DNA of 64,000 nt from Thelonectria olida (lineage: Eukaryota; Ascomycota; Sordariomycetes; Hypocreales; Nectriaceae): positions 1-64,000 of the forward strand of contig JAGPYM010000094.1 in the NCBI GenBank assembly GCA_020736575.1. Reading direction: 5' to 3'. Shown here in pieces: positions 25,343 through 33,058 of this stretch; the first letter of the stretch is position 1, and the number at the start of each line of letters is the position of its first letter. The notes beneath the pieces were generated by a model that was given only the letters and a program-made list of their open reading frames with translations, searched no databases and was not told the origin of the DNA. The position numbers were made by a program, and so were the translations under genes.

Positions 25343-26019
25343 ATGTCAGGCCGCGTGACCAAATCCAAAGCGAAAAAGACATCCGAACGTGATTCTTTGG
25401 TTCGTTTTCTTGAGCAGAATTCTCGTCCAGCCGACATGCCTTGCACTTATTGCTTCAAGCACAAACCCCAATTGGTGTGCGAGATGGACGACACGGGTCG
25501 AACGGACAAGTGCAAGCAGTGTGTTCGGCGGGGTCGAACATGCGATGGTGTCAACGTGGCTTCTTCTTGTGTGTTTTTTCCTGGTGTTTTTGTTGTTTTC
25601 CCTGCTAACTCTCCTGTGCAGTGAACAGACTCGTTGAGCAGCAGAAAAAACTGGAGTTGGAAGAGGAAGAGGCTGGGGACAAGATTTTAGTCCTTCATAC
25701 TCAGCTTGCGGAGCTGCAATCGTCTTTGGCCCAGGCCGTGAGTCGTTTGGCTCGTATCCGCAAGATCAAGAAGAGGGTGAAGGAGAAGGGTTCCGAGTTG
25801 TTTGAGCGGGGGATGCAAGAGTTGGACAAGGAGGAGGGCATTCTCCCGGCGTTAGAGTCTCACGAGAACTGGGTGGTGGGCGACCTTCGGTCGTTAGGCG
25901 TTCCCAACGAGGTGGACTGGTCTTCTCTAGGTCTCGGGGAGGACTTTAACGGGCTTGGTCCTTTGCTTGATCCTGGCGTTGCTGGTGAAAGTTCTTCAGC
26001 AGGCGCTGCGCATGGTTGA
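25343..26019 (+). CDS. Antisense gene in the retrotransposon: Zn2Cys6-like cluster plus coiled coil
   Basis: Two-exon gene on the strand opposite gag-pol, lying between pol and the 3' LTR. Exon 1 is 25343-25547, intron 25548-25621 (GTGTCA donor, TGCTAAC branch site, GTGCAG acceptor), exon 2 25622-26019; the joined frame is about 200 residues. The N-terminus is basic. Near residues 33-68 six cysteines are spaced C-x2-C-x8-C-x10-C-x2-C-x6-C and end in RRGRTCD, close to the fungal Zn(II)2Cys6 DNA-binding cluster (usually x6 in the first long gap). A strongly charged heptad region follows (LVEQQKKLELEEEE and onward), a likely dimerising coiled coil, and an acidic tail. The last 74 bp overlap the 3' end of pol in antisense. 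A promoter would have to lie in or near the LTR. By layout it resembles a small Gal4-type regulator; an effect on the element's own transcription is inference only. Confidence 0.65.
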
Positions 26020-29000
26020 GATGTTCCGGTGGTTCCCATGTATTTTCCTTTTGGTCGTAGCCTTTCCATTTGACGAGGTACTTGATTTGTCCGTCTTCCT
26101 TCGTGATGTCGAGGATTCGTTCTGCTTCGTACTCGTCAAGGTCTTCGACTTCGGTTTCTGTGTCGTCGTTCGTTCTGACCATGATTGTCCCTTCTGTTGA
26201 CTCGAGTAAGGAAATGTGAAAGATTGGATGGAGCTTGACCTTCGGTGGTAAGTCCAGTTTGTAGTTGTTTTCCGAGATTTTTTCCAAAATTTTGTAGGGT
26301 CCAATGTATTTGTAGTCGAGTTTTTTGTTTGGTCTTTTCGTGTTGATGTTTCTTGTGGCGAGGAGCACCATGTCTCCCTCCGAGAAGGTTGGTCCCTTCA
26401 ACCTTTTCTGGTCGTAGTATTTTTTGTGCATTTTCTGAACAAAAGAAAGTTCTGTGCGCATTTCTTCATGCAAGTTCTTGAGTTGATCTGACGCAAGGAT
26501 AGCTGCCGGTGCAAGTGGTCCGTTCCTTGAATCTCTGTAGGCGTCGGGGGTGAATCCAAAGTTCGCGTAGCTCGGTGTGATCTTGGTACTTTCGTTGGTT
26601 GCTGTGTTGTATGCCAGTTGTGCCGTTGGCAACTTCTCAACCCAATCGTTCTGGATATGGTTGATGTAGCAACGAAGGTAGGTCTCCAAGACTTGATTCA
26701 TTCGTTCGGTCTGTCCATCGACTTGCGGTCTCCAAGCGGTGGTCAACTTGTGGTTCAGTCCGATCCTTGCCATGAGGCATTGCCAAAAGTTCGAGAAAAA
26801 GGGTGGTCCTCTATCCGAGATGATCGTATTAGGTAGTCCGTGTGTGCTGACAATATTTCGTAAAAAGATGTAGGAAAATTCTTCTGCGTCGGTTGCTTCT
26901 TGATATGGAATGAAATAAGAAAATTTTGTGAGTCTGTCGACAATGACTAGAATGCTGTCGTAGGCCGTGCTCGTAGCAGGGTCTAACGATAGGGGTAATT
27001 TCGTAATGAAGTCCATAGTGATTGAGTCCCATGGTCGTTCCGCGACCGGTATGGGTTGTAGTTCTCCGTATGGCTTGTGTCGTCTTGCCTTCGTCTTACC
27101 GCAGATGAGGCACTGTTTGATGATTTTCTTGACTGTTTCTTTGACTCTAGGAAATGAAAATGTCGTCTTGACTCGTTCGAGGGTTTTGTTGATTCCTTGG
27201 TGTCCGTGGAGCGGGTGTTCATGGATTTCCCGTACGAGGTCCTCTCGTAGGTGTTCCGGTACTTGTTGTTTATCTGTTTTTTCGTCGCTCGGTAACTGTT
27301 CGTTGTATTCCAGGATTTGTTTGAGTAGTGGATTTCCCTGTTCCACTGTGTGTGTTGCTGCGAGGGTGTTGCTGACAGGGGTTCTTCCTATCATCCTCGG
27401 GGTGAGGCCTTCGTTCTTCAGGCACTGATCGCAGTGGAGGTAGTTGTTTGGTCCAGCTCCTTCCCACCAGAAATTCTCGTTGAAGAAGTTCCAGAATTGT
27501 AGGTCGTCCCATTTCTTGTGGTGCTTGATGGTTTGATGACAGTGTTCGATGAATTCGTTTCGTATTTTCCGGGGTAGGTAGATTGTTCCTTGATAGGTGA
27601 TCATTCCTAACACCGAGTTGACCCAGTCTGCTCGTCCGATGATGAGTTGTCTGAGCTCGTCTCTGGTGATTGATTGTCGGATGCTTTCCTTCCATTGTTC
27701 TGTCAAACATTCAGGGATGCGTTGAGCGGTGGTGGCTGCGATGTATTTTTGTTTGAGGTGTCCTTCGGGCGTGAAAGCCAGTAGTTGTTCTTTCGTCTTG
27801 ACCTTGCCTGTGTCGAAGTCAGGTCGTCGGCTGATGGCGTCGGCTCTGCCATTCTCCGATCCTTTCTTGTGCTTGATGATGTAGTCAAATTCTGATAGGT
27901 ATTCGGCGTATCTGAGTTGTCGTCCGCTGAGTTGTTGCGTGGTAGCGAAGTGGGAGATGTTCTTGTGGTCTGTGTAGACCGTGACCTGGTGGTGGCTTCC
28001 TAGTAGATATTGTCGAAACTCCTTGAAAGCTTGGACTATCGCGAGAAATTCTTTGTCGTAGATGGGGTAGTTGAGTTCTGCTCCGTGCAACTTGTGGGAG
28101 TAGAATGCAATTGGGTGCAACTTTCCATCGTCGTCGCGTTGTCCGATCTGGGCTCCTAGGGCGAAGTCTGAGGAGTCCGTTTCTAGTTCGATAGGTCGTG
28201 TAGGGTCAAACATCTTGAGTACTGGTTCGCTAAGGATGAGATCCTTGATTTTGTCGAAGGCTTCCTGGATGTTGGGTTTCCAGATGAATGGTCGGTCCTT
28301 CTTTGTTAACTCAGTGAGGGGTGCGGCTAGTTTCCCAAAATCTTTGAGGAACTTGCGGTAGTAGTTTGCGAATCCTAGGAAGGCTTGTACTTCCTTGACT
28401 GACTCTGGTTTCTTCCAGTCTTTGACTGCTGAAAGTTTCTTTGGGTCCATTCGTATCTCGTTGTGGGAGATAATGTGTCCCAGAAATTCCACTTCCGATG
28501 CGTGGAAATGACTTTTCTCCGGTTCAACTAGCAGTTTGGCGTCTTCGAGAGCTTGCAGTACCTTGTGGACGTGTTCCGTGTGTTCTTCTTCCGTCCTGGA
28601 GAAGATGAGGATATCGTCGAGGTAGCATACCACGAATACGTCTAGGTATTCTCGTAACACGTTGTTAATCATTCGTTGGAATGTTGCTGGTGCATTGGTG
28701 AGACCAAAAGGCATAACAAGATATTCGTATAGCCCGAATTTCGTTCTGAAAGCGGTTTTCCATTCGTGTCCTTCTTTGATGCGGATGAGGTTGTAGGCTC
28801 CCTTCAGATCTAACGCGGTGAAGTACTTCATCCCGTGGAGTCGGTCCTTCAGTTCGTTGATCAAAGGCAAGGGTGTTCTGTCCTTGATGGTAATGTCGTT
28901 GAGCCTTCGGTAATCCACAACAAGTCGGAGCTTTCCGTTCTTTTTGGGAACGAACATGACTGGATAGCCTGCTTCTGACTTGGAAATCCTGATATATCCT

Positions 29001-29935
29001 TTCCTTAACATTTCTTCGAGGTAGTTCTTGAGCTCGTGCAGCTGTGCTTCGTTGAGGTTGTAGATGGGGTGGAACGTGGTCGATGTTCCGTCTTTGAGCC
29101 AAATCTCGTGATCCCATTGAGAATGCTCTGGTAGTCCTGTTTCCAGTTCTTCGGCAAACAGTTTCTTGTATACTCTGTACTGTGCTGGTACGTTCTTGAG
29201 TCTGTCGTCAGATGATTCCTTCTGTTCTTTGAGGTCTTCGTTCATCTGTGCAAATGTCTTCTTGAGGAATGCGATTGTTCGTCGTGTTTGTTGCGCTTGC
29301 CCTTTCTTGTGTTTGTGTCGTGTTCCTTTTGGAGGTCGTGCTTTCTCCGTAGGTTGAGGAGTGTCTTCGTTGTTGCTCCGCCGTACTTCTTCGTCCTCTT
29401 CGATAGAAGTTTGAGATCTCGTGTCGTCTGAATCGTTGTCCGTATCGTTGGCTGCATCACTTCGAAAAGCTTGCACCTGGCCAGTACGCCAACTGATAAG
29501 GGGGTCATATCGGTAAAGCCATGGGTAACCTAGGAGTAGGTCGTATCCTTGGAGAGGTATGATGTCGAGGTCAACTCCTTGATTCTTTCCTTCGATGAAC
29601 ACTTTGAGGTGATCAACCTCGCGGGTAACTTGTCCATTTTCGTACTCGAATGGTTTTCCTTCTACATCAGATATCCCGTAGGGTATGTCCTTGTCCTTCC
29701 ATGGTAGCTTGAGATGATTGACCACTCGTGGATCAACTCCATTCATCTCTGCTCCGCTGTCTACCAACGCGGTAAACCATTGTCCCTTGATTCGTACTTG
29801 CAGCATCATCCGTCGTCGTGGTGATGTATCGTTGGGTCTTTGCGTTGCGCATAGAGCTCTCCTTGGAGGTTCTGCAAATTCCTCCTGCTCTTGCCGGTCC
29901 TGTGGCTCTGTTACAGGCGGCGTTTGTCGTTTTTT
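25946..29935 (-). CDS. pol: Pol polyprotein (protease, RT, RNase H, integrase, chromodomain)
   Basis: Minus-strand frame open from 30316 to the stop at 25946. It is most likely entered at 29935 by -1 frameshifting from gag, which would give a Gag-Pol of about 2,220 residues. Visible parts in order: aspartic protease with LVDSGAEMNGVD near 29755; reverse transcriptase with VMPFGLTNAPATFQ and the catalytic CYLDDILIF near 28615; RNase H with ETDSSDFALGAQI and YTDHKNISHF; integrase with an HHCC zinc site (HPLHGHQG...CLICG, about 27110-27225), the DDE core (TMDFITKLP, IISDRGPPFF, DGQTERMNQ); and a C-terminal chromodomain (about 26000-26160; YLVKWKGYDQKENTWEPPEHL pattern). In the family the chromodomain steers integration to heterochromatic histone marks. 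All catalytic residues I looked for are present and there are no internal stops, so the enzyme set looks functional. Confidence 0.93.
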   Translation of the reverse strand, partial: KKRQTPPVTEPQDRQEQEEFAEPPRRALCATQRPNDTSPRRRMMLQVRIKGQWFTALVDSGAEMNGVDPRVVNHLKLPWKDKDIPYGISDVEGKPFEYENGQVTREVDHLKVFIEGKNQGVDLDIIPLQGYDLLLGYPWLYRYDPLISWRTGQVQAFRSDAANDTDNDSDDTRSQTSIEEDEEVRRSNNEDTPQPTEKARPPKGTRHKHKKGQAQQTRRTIAFLKKTFAQMNEDLKEQKESSDDRLKNVPAQYRVYKKLFAEELETGLPEHSQWDHEIWLKDGTSTTFHPIYNLNEAQLHELKNYLEEMLRKGYIRISKSEAGYPVMFVPKKNGKLRLVVDYRRLNDITIKDRTPLPLINELKDRLHGMKYFTALDLKGAYNLIRIKEGHEWKTAFRTKFGLYEYLVMPFGLTNAPATFQRMINNVLREYLDVFVVCYLDDILIFSRTEEEHTEHVHKVLQALEDAKLLVEPEKSHFHASEVEFLGHIISHNEIRMDPKKLSAVKDWKKPESVKEVQAFLGFANYYRKFLKDFGKLAAPLTELTKKDRPFIWKPNIQEAFDKIKDLILSEPVLKMFDPTRPIELETDSSDFALGAQIGQRDDDGKLHPIAFYSHKLHGAELNYPIYDKEFLAIVQAFKEFRQYLLGSHHQVTVYTDHKNISHFATTQQLSGRQLRYAEYLSEFDYIIKHKKGSENGRADAISRRPDFDTGKVKTKEQLLAFTPEGHLKQKYIAATTAQRIPECLTEQWKESIRQSITRDELRQLIIGRADWVNSVLGMITYQGTIYLPRKIRNEFIEHCHQTIKHHKKWDDLQFWNFFNENFWWEGAGPNNYLHCDQCLKNEGLTPRMIGRTPVSNTLAATHTVEQGNPLLKQILEYNEQLPSDEKTDKQQVPEHLREDLVREIHEHPLHGHQGINKTLERVKTTFSFPRVKETVKKIIKQCLICGKTKARRHKPYGELQPIPVAERPWDSITMDFITKLPLSLDPATSTAYDSILVIVDRLTKFSYFIPYQEATDAEEFSYIFLRNIVSTHGLPNTIISDRGPPFFSNFWQCLMARIGLNHKLTTAWRPQVDGQTERMNQVLETYLRCYINHIQNDWVEKLPTAQLAYNTATNESTKITPSYANFGFTPDAYRDSRNGPLAPAAILASDQLKNLHEEMRTELSFVQKMHKKYYDQKRLKGPTFSEGDMVLLATRNINTKRPNKKLDYKYIGPYKILEKISENNYKLDLPPKVKLHPIFHISLLESTEGTIMVRTNDDTETEVEDLDEYEAERILDITKEDGQIKYLVKWKGYDQKENTWEPPEHLNHAQRLLKNFHQQRQDQAKDQAR
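29899..29935 (-). promoter_or_regulatory. Programmed -1 ribosomal frameshift site
   Basis: On the minus strand the heptamer A AAA AAC (29935-29929) sits in the gag phase required for simultaneous slippage: gag reads TCA AAA AAC GAC. Slipping back one base gives AAA AAA CGA, which is exactly the pol frame (KKRQTPP). Eleven bases downstream CCTGT (29917-29913) can pair with ACAGG (29903-29899) across a 9-base loop that holds the gag stop. Heptamer, phase and the frame offset between the two ORFs agree; the stem is short and its role is inference. Confidence 0.8.
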
Positions 29936-32607
29936 GACTTCTGGTGCACTTCCTTGACCCAGTCTTCCACCGTGTCGTTCTTCTTGGGTGGTACGTTGTA
30001 GGGTCGTGTGTATCGTGCTGGATGCTTCCTGTGCCAATCCGCTATCTTGGCTCGTTCGTGTACGAGGCACTCGGGGTGCAAGCATCTGACTTCGTCGTAC
30101 GTTCCGTCCAGGCATTTCTTGGGGAGTGCGTGTGTGTACTCCGCTAGGATGGCAACGTTCAGATGGTGTAGCCAGGTCACAGTCCTTCGTGACGCTAGGT
30201 CGGTGGCTTGATACCATCGTCCAATTGGGTACGGTCCCAATCGTAGTGGGTAACAGTCGTTCTTGACTTTGTCGTTCAGGTGGTGTGTGCAATCGTGGTA
30301 GTAGCAAGATACCCATGAGATCACATGGTGATCCTGGTGCATTGTGCTGAGGATGGGTGCGTCGTCTTCGTGCGACTGATGAAGTTCATGTTTTCCGGAT
30401 TGCATTGCTTGTCGTGTCACACCGTGGACATAGAGTTCTTCGGCATCGATTCTCTGTCCTCGTCTGATCTGTTCATGAATTGGGTGGACTCGTCTTGTCT
30501 CTCCTTCTTCTGCGATGTCTTCCGATTCCTCGTCGGGTGTTTCGTAGATGACCGGTTCTCCGGTTCGTGGTTGTCTGGTTGACTGCGCGTTGTCGAGCGA
30601 GTCAGGAAACACATGCCATGTGTTGACTGGTAGTCCCAATTCTCGGGCCCTGTCCAAGTCTGACAGTGTTAAAAAGGGTTGCGGGATGTCGTCCTTGCTT
30701 TGAGTTGCGAGTTCTCGTTTCACGAGGTTGATAAGTTCGGCGTCGGCTGGACTTAGGTCGAGATCGTCAGGTTTGTTGACTTGTTGACGTTTCGGCTGTA
30801 GGTTCCTAGCCTTGGTGTATCGTTTTTCCTCTTCGTTGTAGACGATGTCGCTTCCTTCCGGGCTTGCTGCCTTACTCCTGCGGACCATTGCGAGAATCTT
30901 TGTGTTGTTCTGACCAATGTGTCCGGTCTTTCGTGGTTCGGGGACTGGTCTCCATGTGGCGTACTTGGCGATACTTTGTTTGCGTAGGTTGGATCGGGCG
31001 TCCAGTTGAATCGTTGTGTCAGCGTCGTCGTGCTCGGCTTCCTCCCGTTCCTTGTACAGACTCCGTGATGCCAATAGTACGGTGTCATTGGGGATTCCTC
31101 CGTTGTCGTAACCACTTCGTGCCATTGCGAGGGTTTTCTTTGGGATGTCCTGGTTGGGTGCGTCATCCTTGGGTGTGTTAATTGGTACCTTCACCCATTC
31201 CTTGTCCTCGCGAATCTGGCAATTTCCTGGACAGGTTTCGTCGTATGCAGTGAGTCGCATCTTCTGTCCTTCCTTTCGCTGAAGCTTGCGGGGATAATAT
31301 CCGTTGTCTTTGCCGTTCCTGTGGGTGTGGCAGTTGTCGTCGTAGCACGCCGTCCAGTGCATCAGGGCATGCTCCTGGGGTTCAAGGTACTCGTTGATCT
31401 TGCCATCAATGCACACGTAGCAGTTTTTGTTTGTGCACGTTGCTTGATGCTGTAGGGCGTACTTGCGTCGTTTGTCGTGATCCACTGGGTCGGTCGTGAC
31501 CATGGTGGTTGCTGCCAGCGTTCTGGTAGCCGTTCTGACTGCCATTTGTGGTTCGTCCTGTCGGTTAGTGTTGTTCAAGCGTCGCTTACCTTCTGGGACA
31601 GGTTTGAACTTCTGGTTGGTTTTGTTGGGGTTTCGACACTTGCTTTCGAAATGTCCCTTCTTTCCACAGTTCCAACAAGTGACTTGCGAATAGTCTCGTT
31701 GAGTGGCTCCGAGCTCCATGGGTCCTGAGTTCGTGCCGTAGGAGGTGTTGCCTTGACGGGCTCTTCCTTTTCCCTTGTTGTTGTTTGCTTGATACCGGTT
31801 AGGGTAGTAAGGGTCGTAAGAGGTGTTTCGTCCCGTGCGGCGTTCTCGGGCCTTCTCTCTTCTGCGTTCGTACTGTCTTTCGTCGATCTTGACGGCCATG
31901 GTGATGAACTCCGTGAGGGTCTCGGGGCGTTCCGCCTTGTAGATTTCGTCTTTGACTTCTTCTTTGAGTCCCTGATAGTAGATTTCCATGAGTACATCAT
32001 CATCCCATTCAAGTTTGGCTGCAACTTGTCGAAATGCAACGGAGTAACCGGCAGCAGACTTGAGTTGTTTGATCTGGTAGATGTCGGTGGCTGCTTGTCG
32101 TTCTTCGTTGACCATTCCGAATGTGTCTTTGAGTGCAGTTTCGAAATTGTCCCATTCCGAGAAGATGTTGACCGTGTCTTGGTCTCGACTGACGTCGTCG
32201 TCATGCTCGAGGTAGTCTCTCATGATAGGTTCGAACCAAGTGGCTGCGGTTCCCTCCATGCGACTGTAGGCGTACATGACCCTTCCTTCGGCCGAGGCAA
32301 GTCTGCGTGGGAACCATCGGAAGTAGGTTCCAAGTCGTGTAAGGAAAGGTACAACGTCTTTGGAGGTTCCGTTGAAGGGTTCCGGTTGAGGTGGTTTGAC
32401 TGCTTCGCCGGGATCACGTCCTCCATCCTGTTGAATGGCCGGGGCTTGTTGTCCTTGACTCTGCACCTGAGTACGGAGTTGGTTGACCAAGTTCCGAAGT
32501 TGCTGGACTTCAGTGGCAACCTCCGCATTGCTAGGTGGAGTGTTGTAAGCCGGGGGTGAGTTGTTCAACGCAGGGTTGGGAGTGTTGGTAGGTCGACTTC
32601 CGGACAT
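29911..32607 (-). CDS. gag: Gag polyprotein with zinc knuckle and long Cys/His-rich extension
   Basis: 898-residue frame starting at the first ATG after the primer site (MSGSRPTN); the frame extends a little further upstream only through non-ATG codons. The N-terminal part has a predicted coiled coil (VQQLRNLVNQLRTQVQ) and a capsid-like retrotransposon Gag region (PEPFNGT...FLTRLGTYFRWFP...). A CCHC zinc knuckle, CWNCGKKGHFESKC, lies near residue 308. Typical Ty3/gypsy Gags end soon after the knuckle; this one continues for about 570 residues and carries repeated C-x4-C-x2-H/C motifs: CTNKNCYVC, CYDDNCHTH, CYYHDCTHH and CLHPECLVH. It overlaps pol by 406 bp in the -1 frame. Particle assembly and RNA packaging are the family role; the extension's role is unknown. 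Confidence 0.9.
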   Translation of the reverse strand: MSGSRPTNTPNPALNNSPPAYNTPPSNAEVATEVQQLRNLVNQLRTQVQSQGQQAPAIQQDGGRDPGEAVKPPQPEPFNGTSKDVVPFLTRLGTYFRWFPRRLASAEGRVMYAYSRMEGTAATWFEPIMRDYLEHDDDVSRDQDTVNIFSEWDNFETALKDTFGMVNEERQAATDIYQIKQLKSAAGYSVAFRQVAAKLEWDDDVLMEIYYQGLKEEVKDEIYKAERPETLTEFITMAVKIDERQYERRREKARERRTGRNTSYDPYYPNRYQANNNKGKGRARQGNTSYGTNSGPMELGATQRDYSQVTCWNCGKKGHFESKCRNPNKTNQKFKPVPEGKRRLNNTNRQDEPQMAVRTATRTLAATTMVTTDPVDHDKRRKYALQHQATCTNKNCYVCIDGKINEYLEPQEHALMHWTACYDDNCHTHRNGKDNGYYPRKLQRKEGQKMRLTAYDETCPGNCQIREDKEWVKVPINTPKDDAPNQDIPKKTLAMARSGYDNGGIPNDTVLLASRSLYKEREEAEHDDADTTIQLDARSNLRKQSIAKYATWRPVPEPRKTGHIGQNNTKILAMVRRSKAASPEGSDIVYNEEEKRYTKARNLQPKRQQVNKPDDLDLSPADAELINLVKRELATQSKDDIPQPFLTLSDLDRARELGLPVNTWHVFPDSLDNAQSTRQPRTGEPVIYETPDEESEDIAEEGETRRVHPIHEQIRRGQRIDAEELYVHGVTRQAMQSGKHELHQSHEDDAPILSTMHQDHHVISWVSCYYHDCTHHLNDKVKNDCYPLRLGPYPIGRWYQATDLASRRTVTWLHHLNVAILAEYTHALPKKCLDGTYDEVRCLHPECLVHERAKIADWHRKHPARYTRPYNVPPKKNDTVEDWVKEVHQKSKNDKRRL

Positions 32608-32659
32608 GGTTGCGGTAGTACGGTATTGCTCAGGGTAACGCGGTAACCTTCTGAACAAG

Positions 32660-32668
32660 AGCTTTCAA
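32660..32668 (-). promoter_or_regulatory. Primer binding site, probable self-priming
   Basis: Two bases inside the 5' LTR the minus strand reads TTGAAAGCT. It does not begin with the TGG that pairs with a tRNA CCA end. Instead its complement AGCTTTCAA occurs within the LTR itself (32827-32819, minus strand), about 46 bases downstream of a TATATAAA box, where transcription could start. This is the arrangement of Tf1-type elements, whose transcript 5' end folds back as primer. Only nine bases pair. Confidence 0.5.
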
Positions 32669-32670
32669 CG

Positions 32671-33058
32671 TGTAACGATCTGGTCAATTCCCAACGGATA
32701 AGACTAGAGGGTTCTAGGTTTATGTTGGCAGAGAGATCAGGGCGTTAAGGTCTGAGCAATGTAGTGGGTTGTTACGTCTGGTAATGTGCTCAAAGTAGAT
32801 GAGTGTAACCAAGTTGTATTGAAAGCTGAAGTAGCTGTATCTATCTAGTGTGCTAAATGAATGTGTTTATATACTAAGGGTGTTTTCCTTGGATCACGGT
32901 TGAGATCGTGAGCCTTCCCTTGGATCACGATTGAGAGGGTGATCCAGTTGTTTGGATCACGCTCTGGAAGGTGATCCTCCGATGATTGGGTGGTAAAAGT
33001 GGGGCAAGTTGGGGCTGATTTCTGGCACGTGATGGGGTGTTCGTTACGGACCGTGACA
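32671..33058 (-). repeat. LTR (5' LTR of the element)
   Basis: 388 bp and apparently identical to 24835-25222. On the minus strand it holds a TATATAAA box (about 32866-32873) upstream of the proposed transcript start near 32827, so it should drive gag-pol. Confidence 0.95.

Larger units (their letters stand above)
24835..33058 (-). mobile_element. Full-length Ty3/gypsy chromovirus LTR retrotransposon
   Basis: Element of 8,224 bp read on the minus strand. It is bounded by two 388-bp LTRs that look identical by eye and run TGT...ACA. In transcript order it has the 5' LTR (32671-33058), primer site (32660-32668), gag (32607-29911), a -1 frameshift site (29935-29929), pol (to 25946), a polypurine tract (25237-25228) and the 3' LTR (25222-24835). 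The Pol order protease, reverse transcriptase, RNase H, integrase, chromodomain is that of chromoviruses. Identical LTRs and open frames indicate a recent insertion that has escaped RIP, although a solo LTR of the same family at 41012 is heavily mutated. An antisense gene lies between pol and the 3' LTR. The 5 bp on either side (ATTAT left, ATACT right) do not form a target duplication. Confidence 0.95.

Noticed and set aside
29936..30316. Independent pol start at the ATG at 30316 inside gag
   Set aside because: The 127 codons before the frameshift site translate gag in the wrong frame and show no domain; the in-phase A AAA AAC explains pol expression better.
31753..32559. 268-codon plus-strand frame opposite gag
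   Set aside because: Low-complexity, Val/Phe/Leu-rich translation of the complementary strand of gag; no introns, start context or motif. Unlike the 25343 gene it has no recognisable domain.
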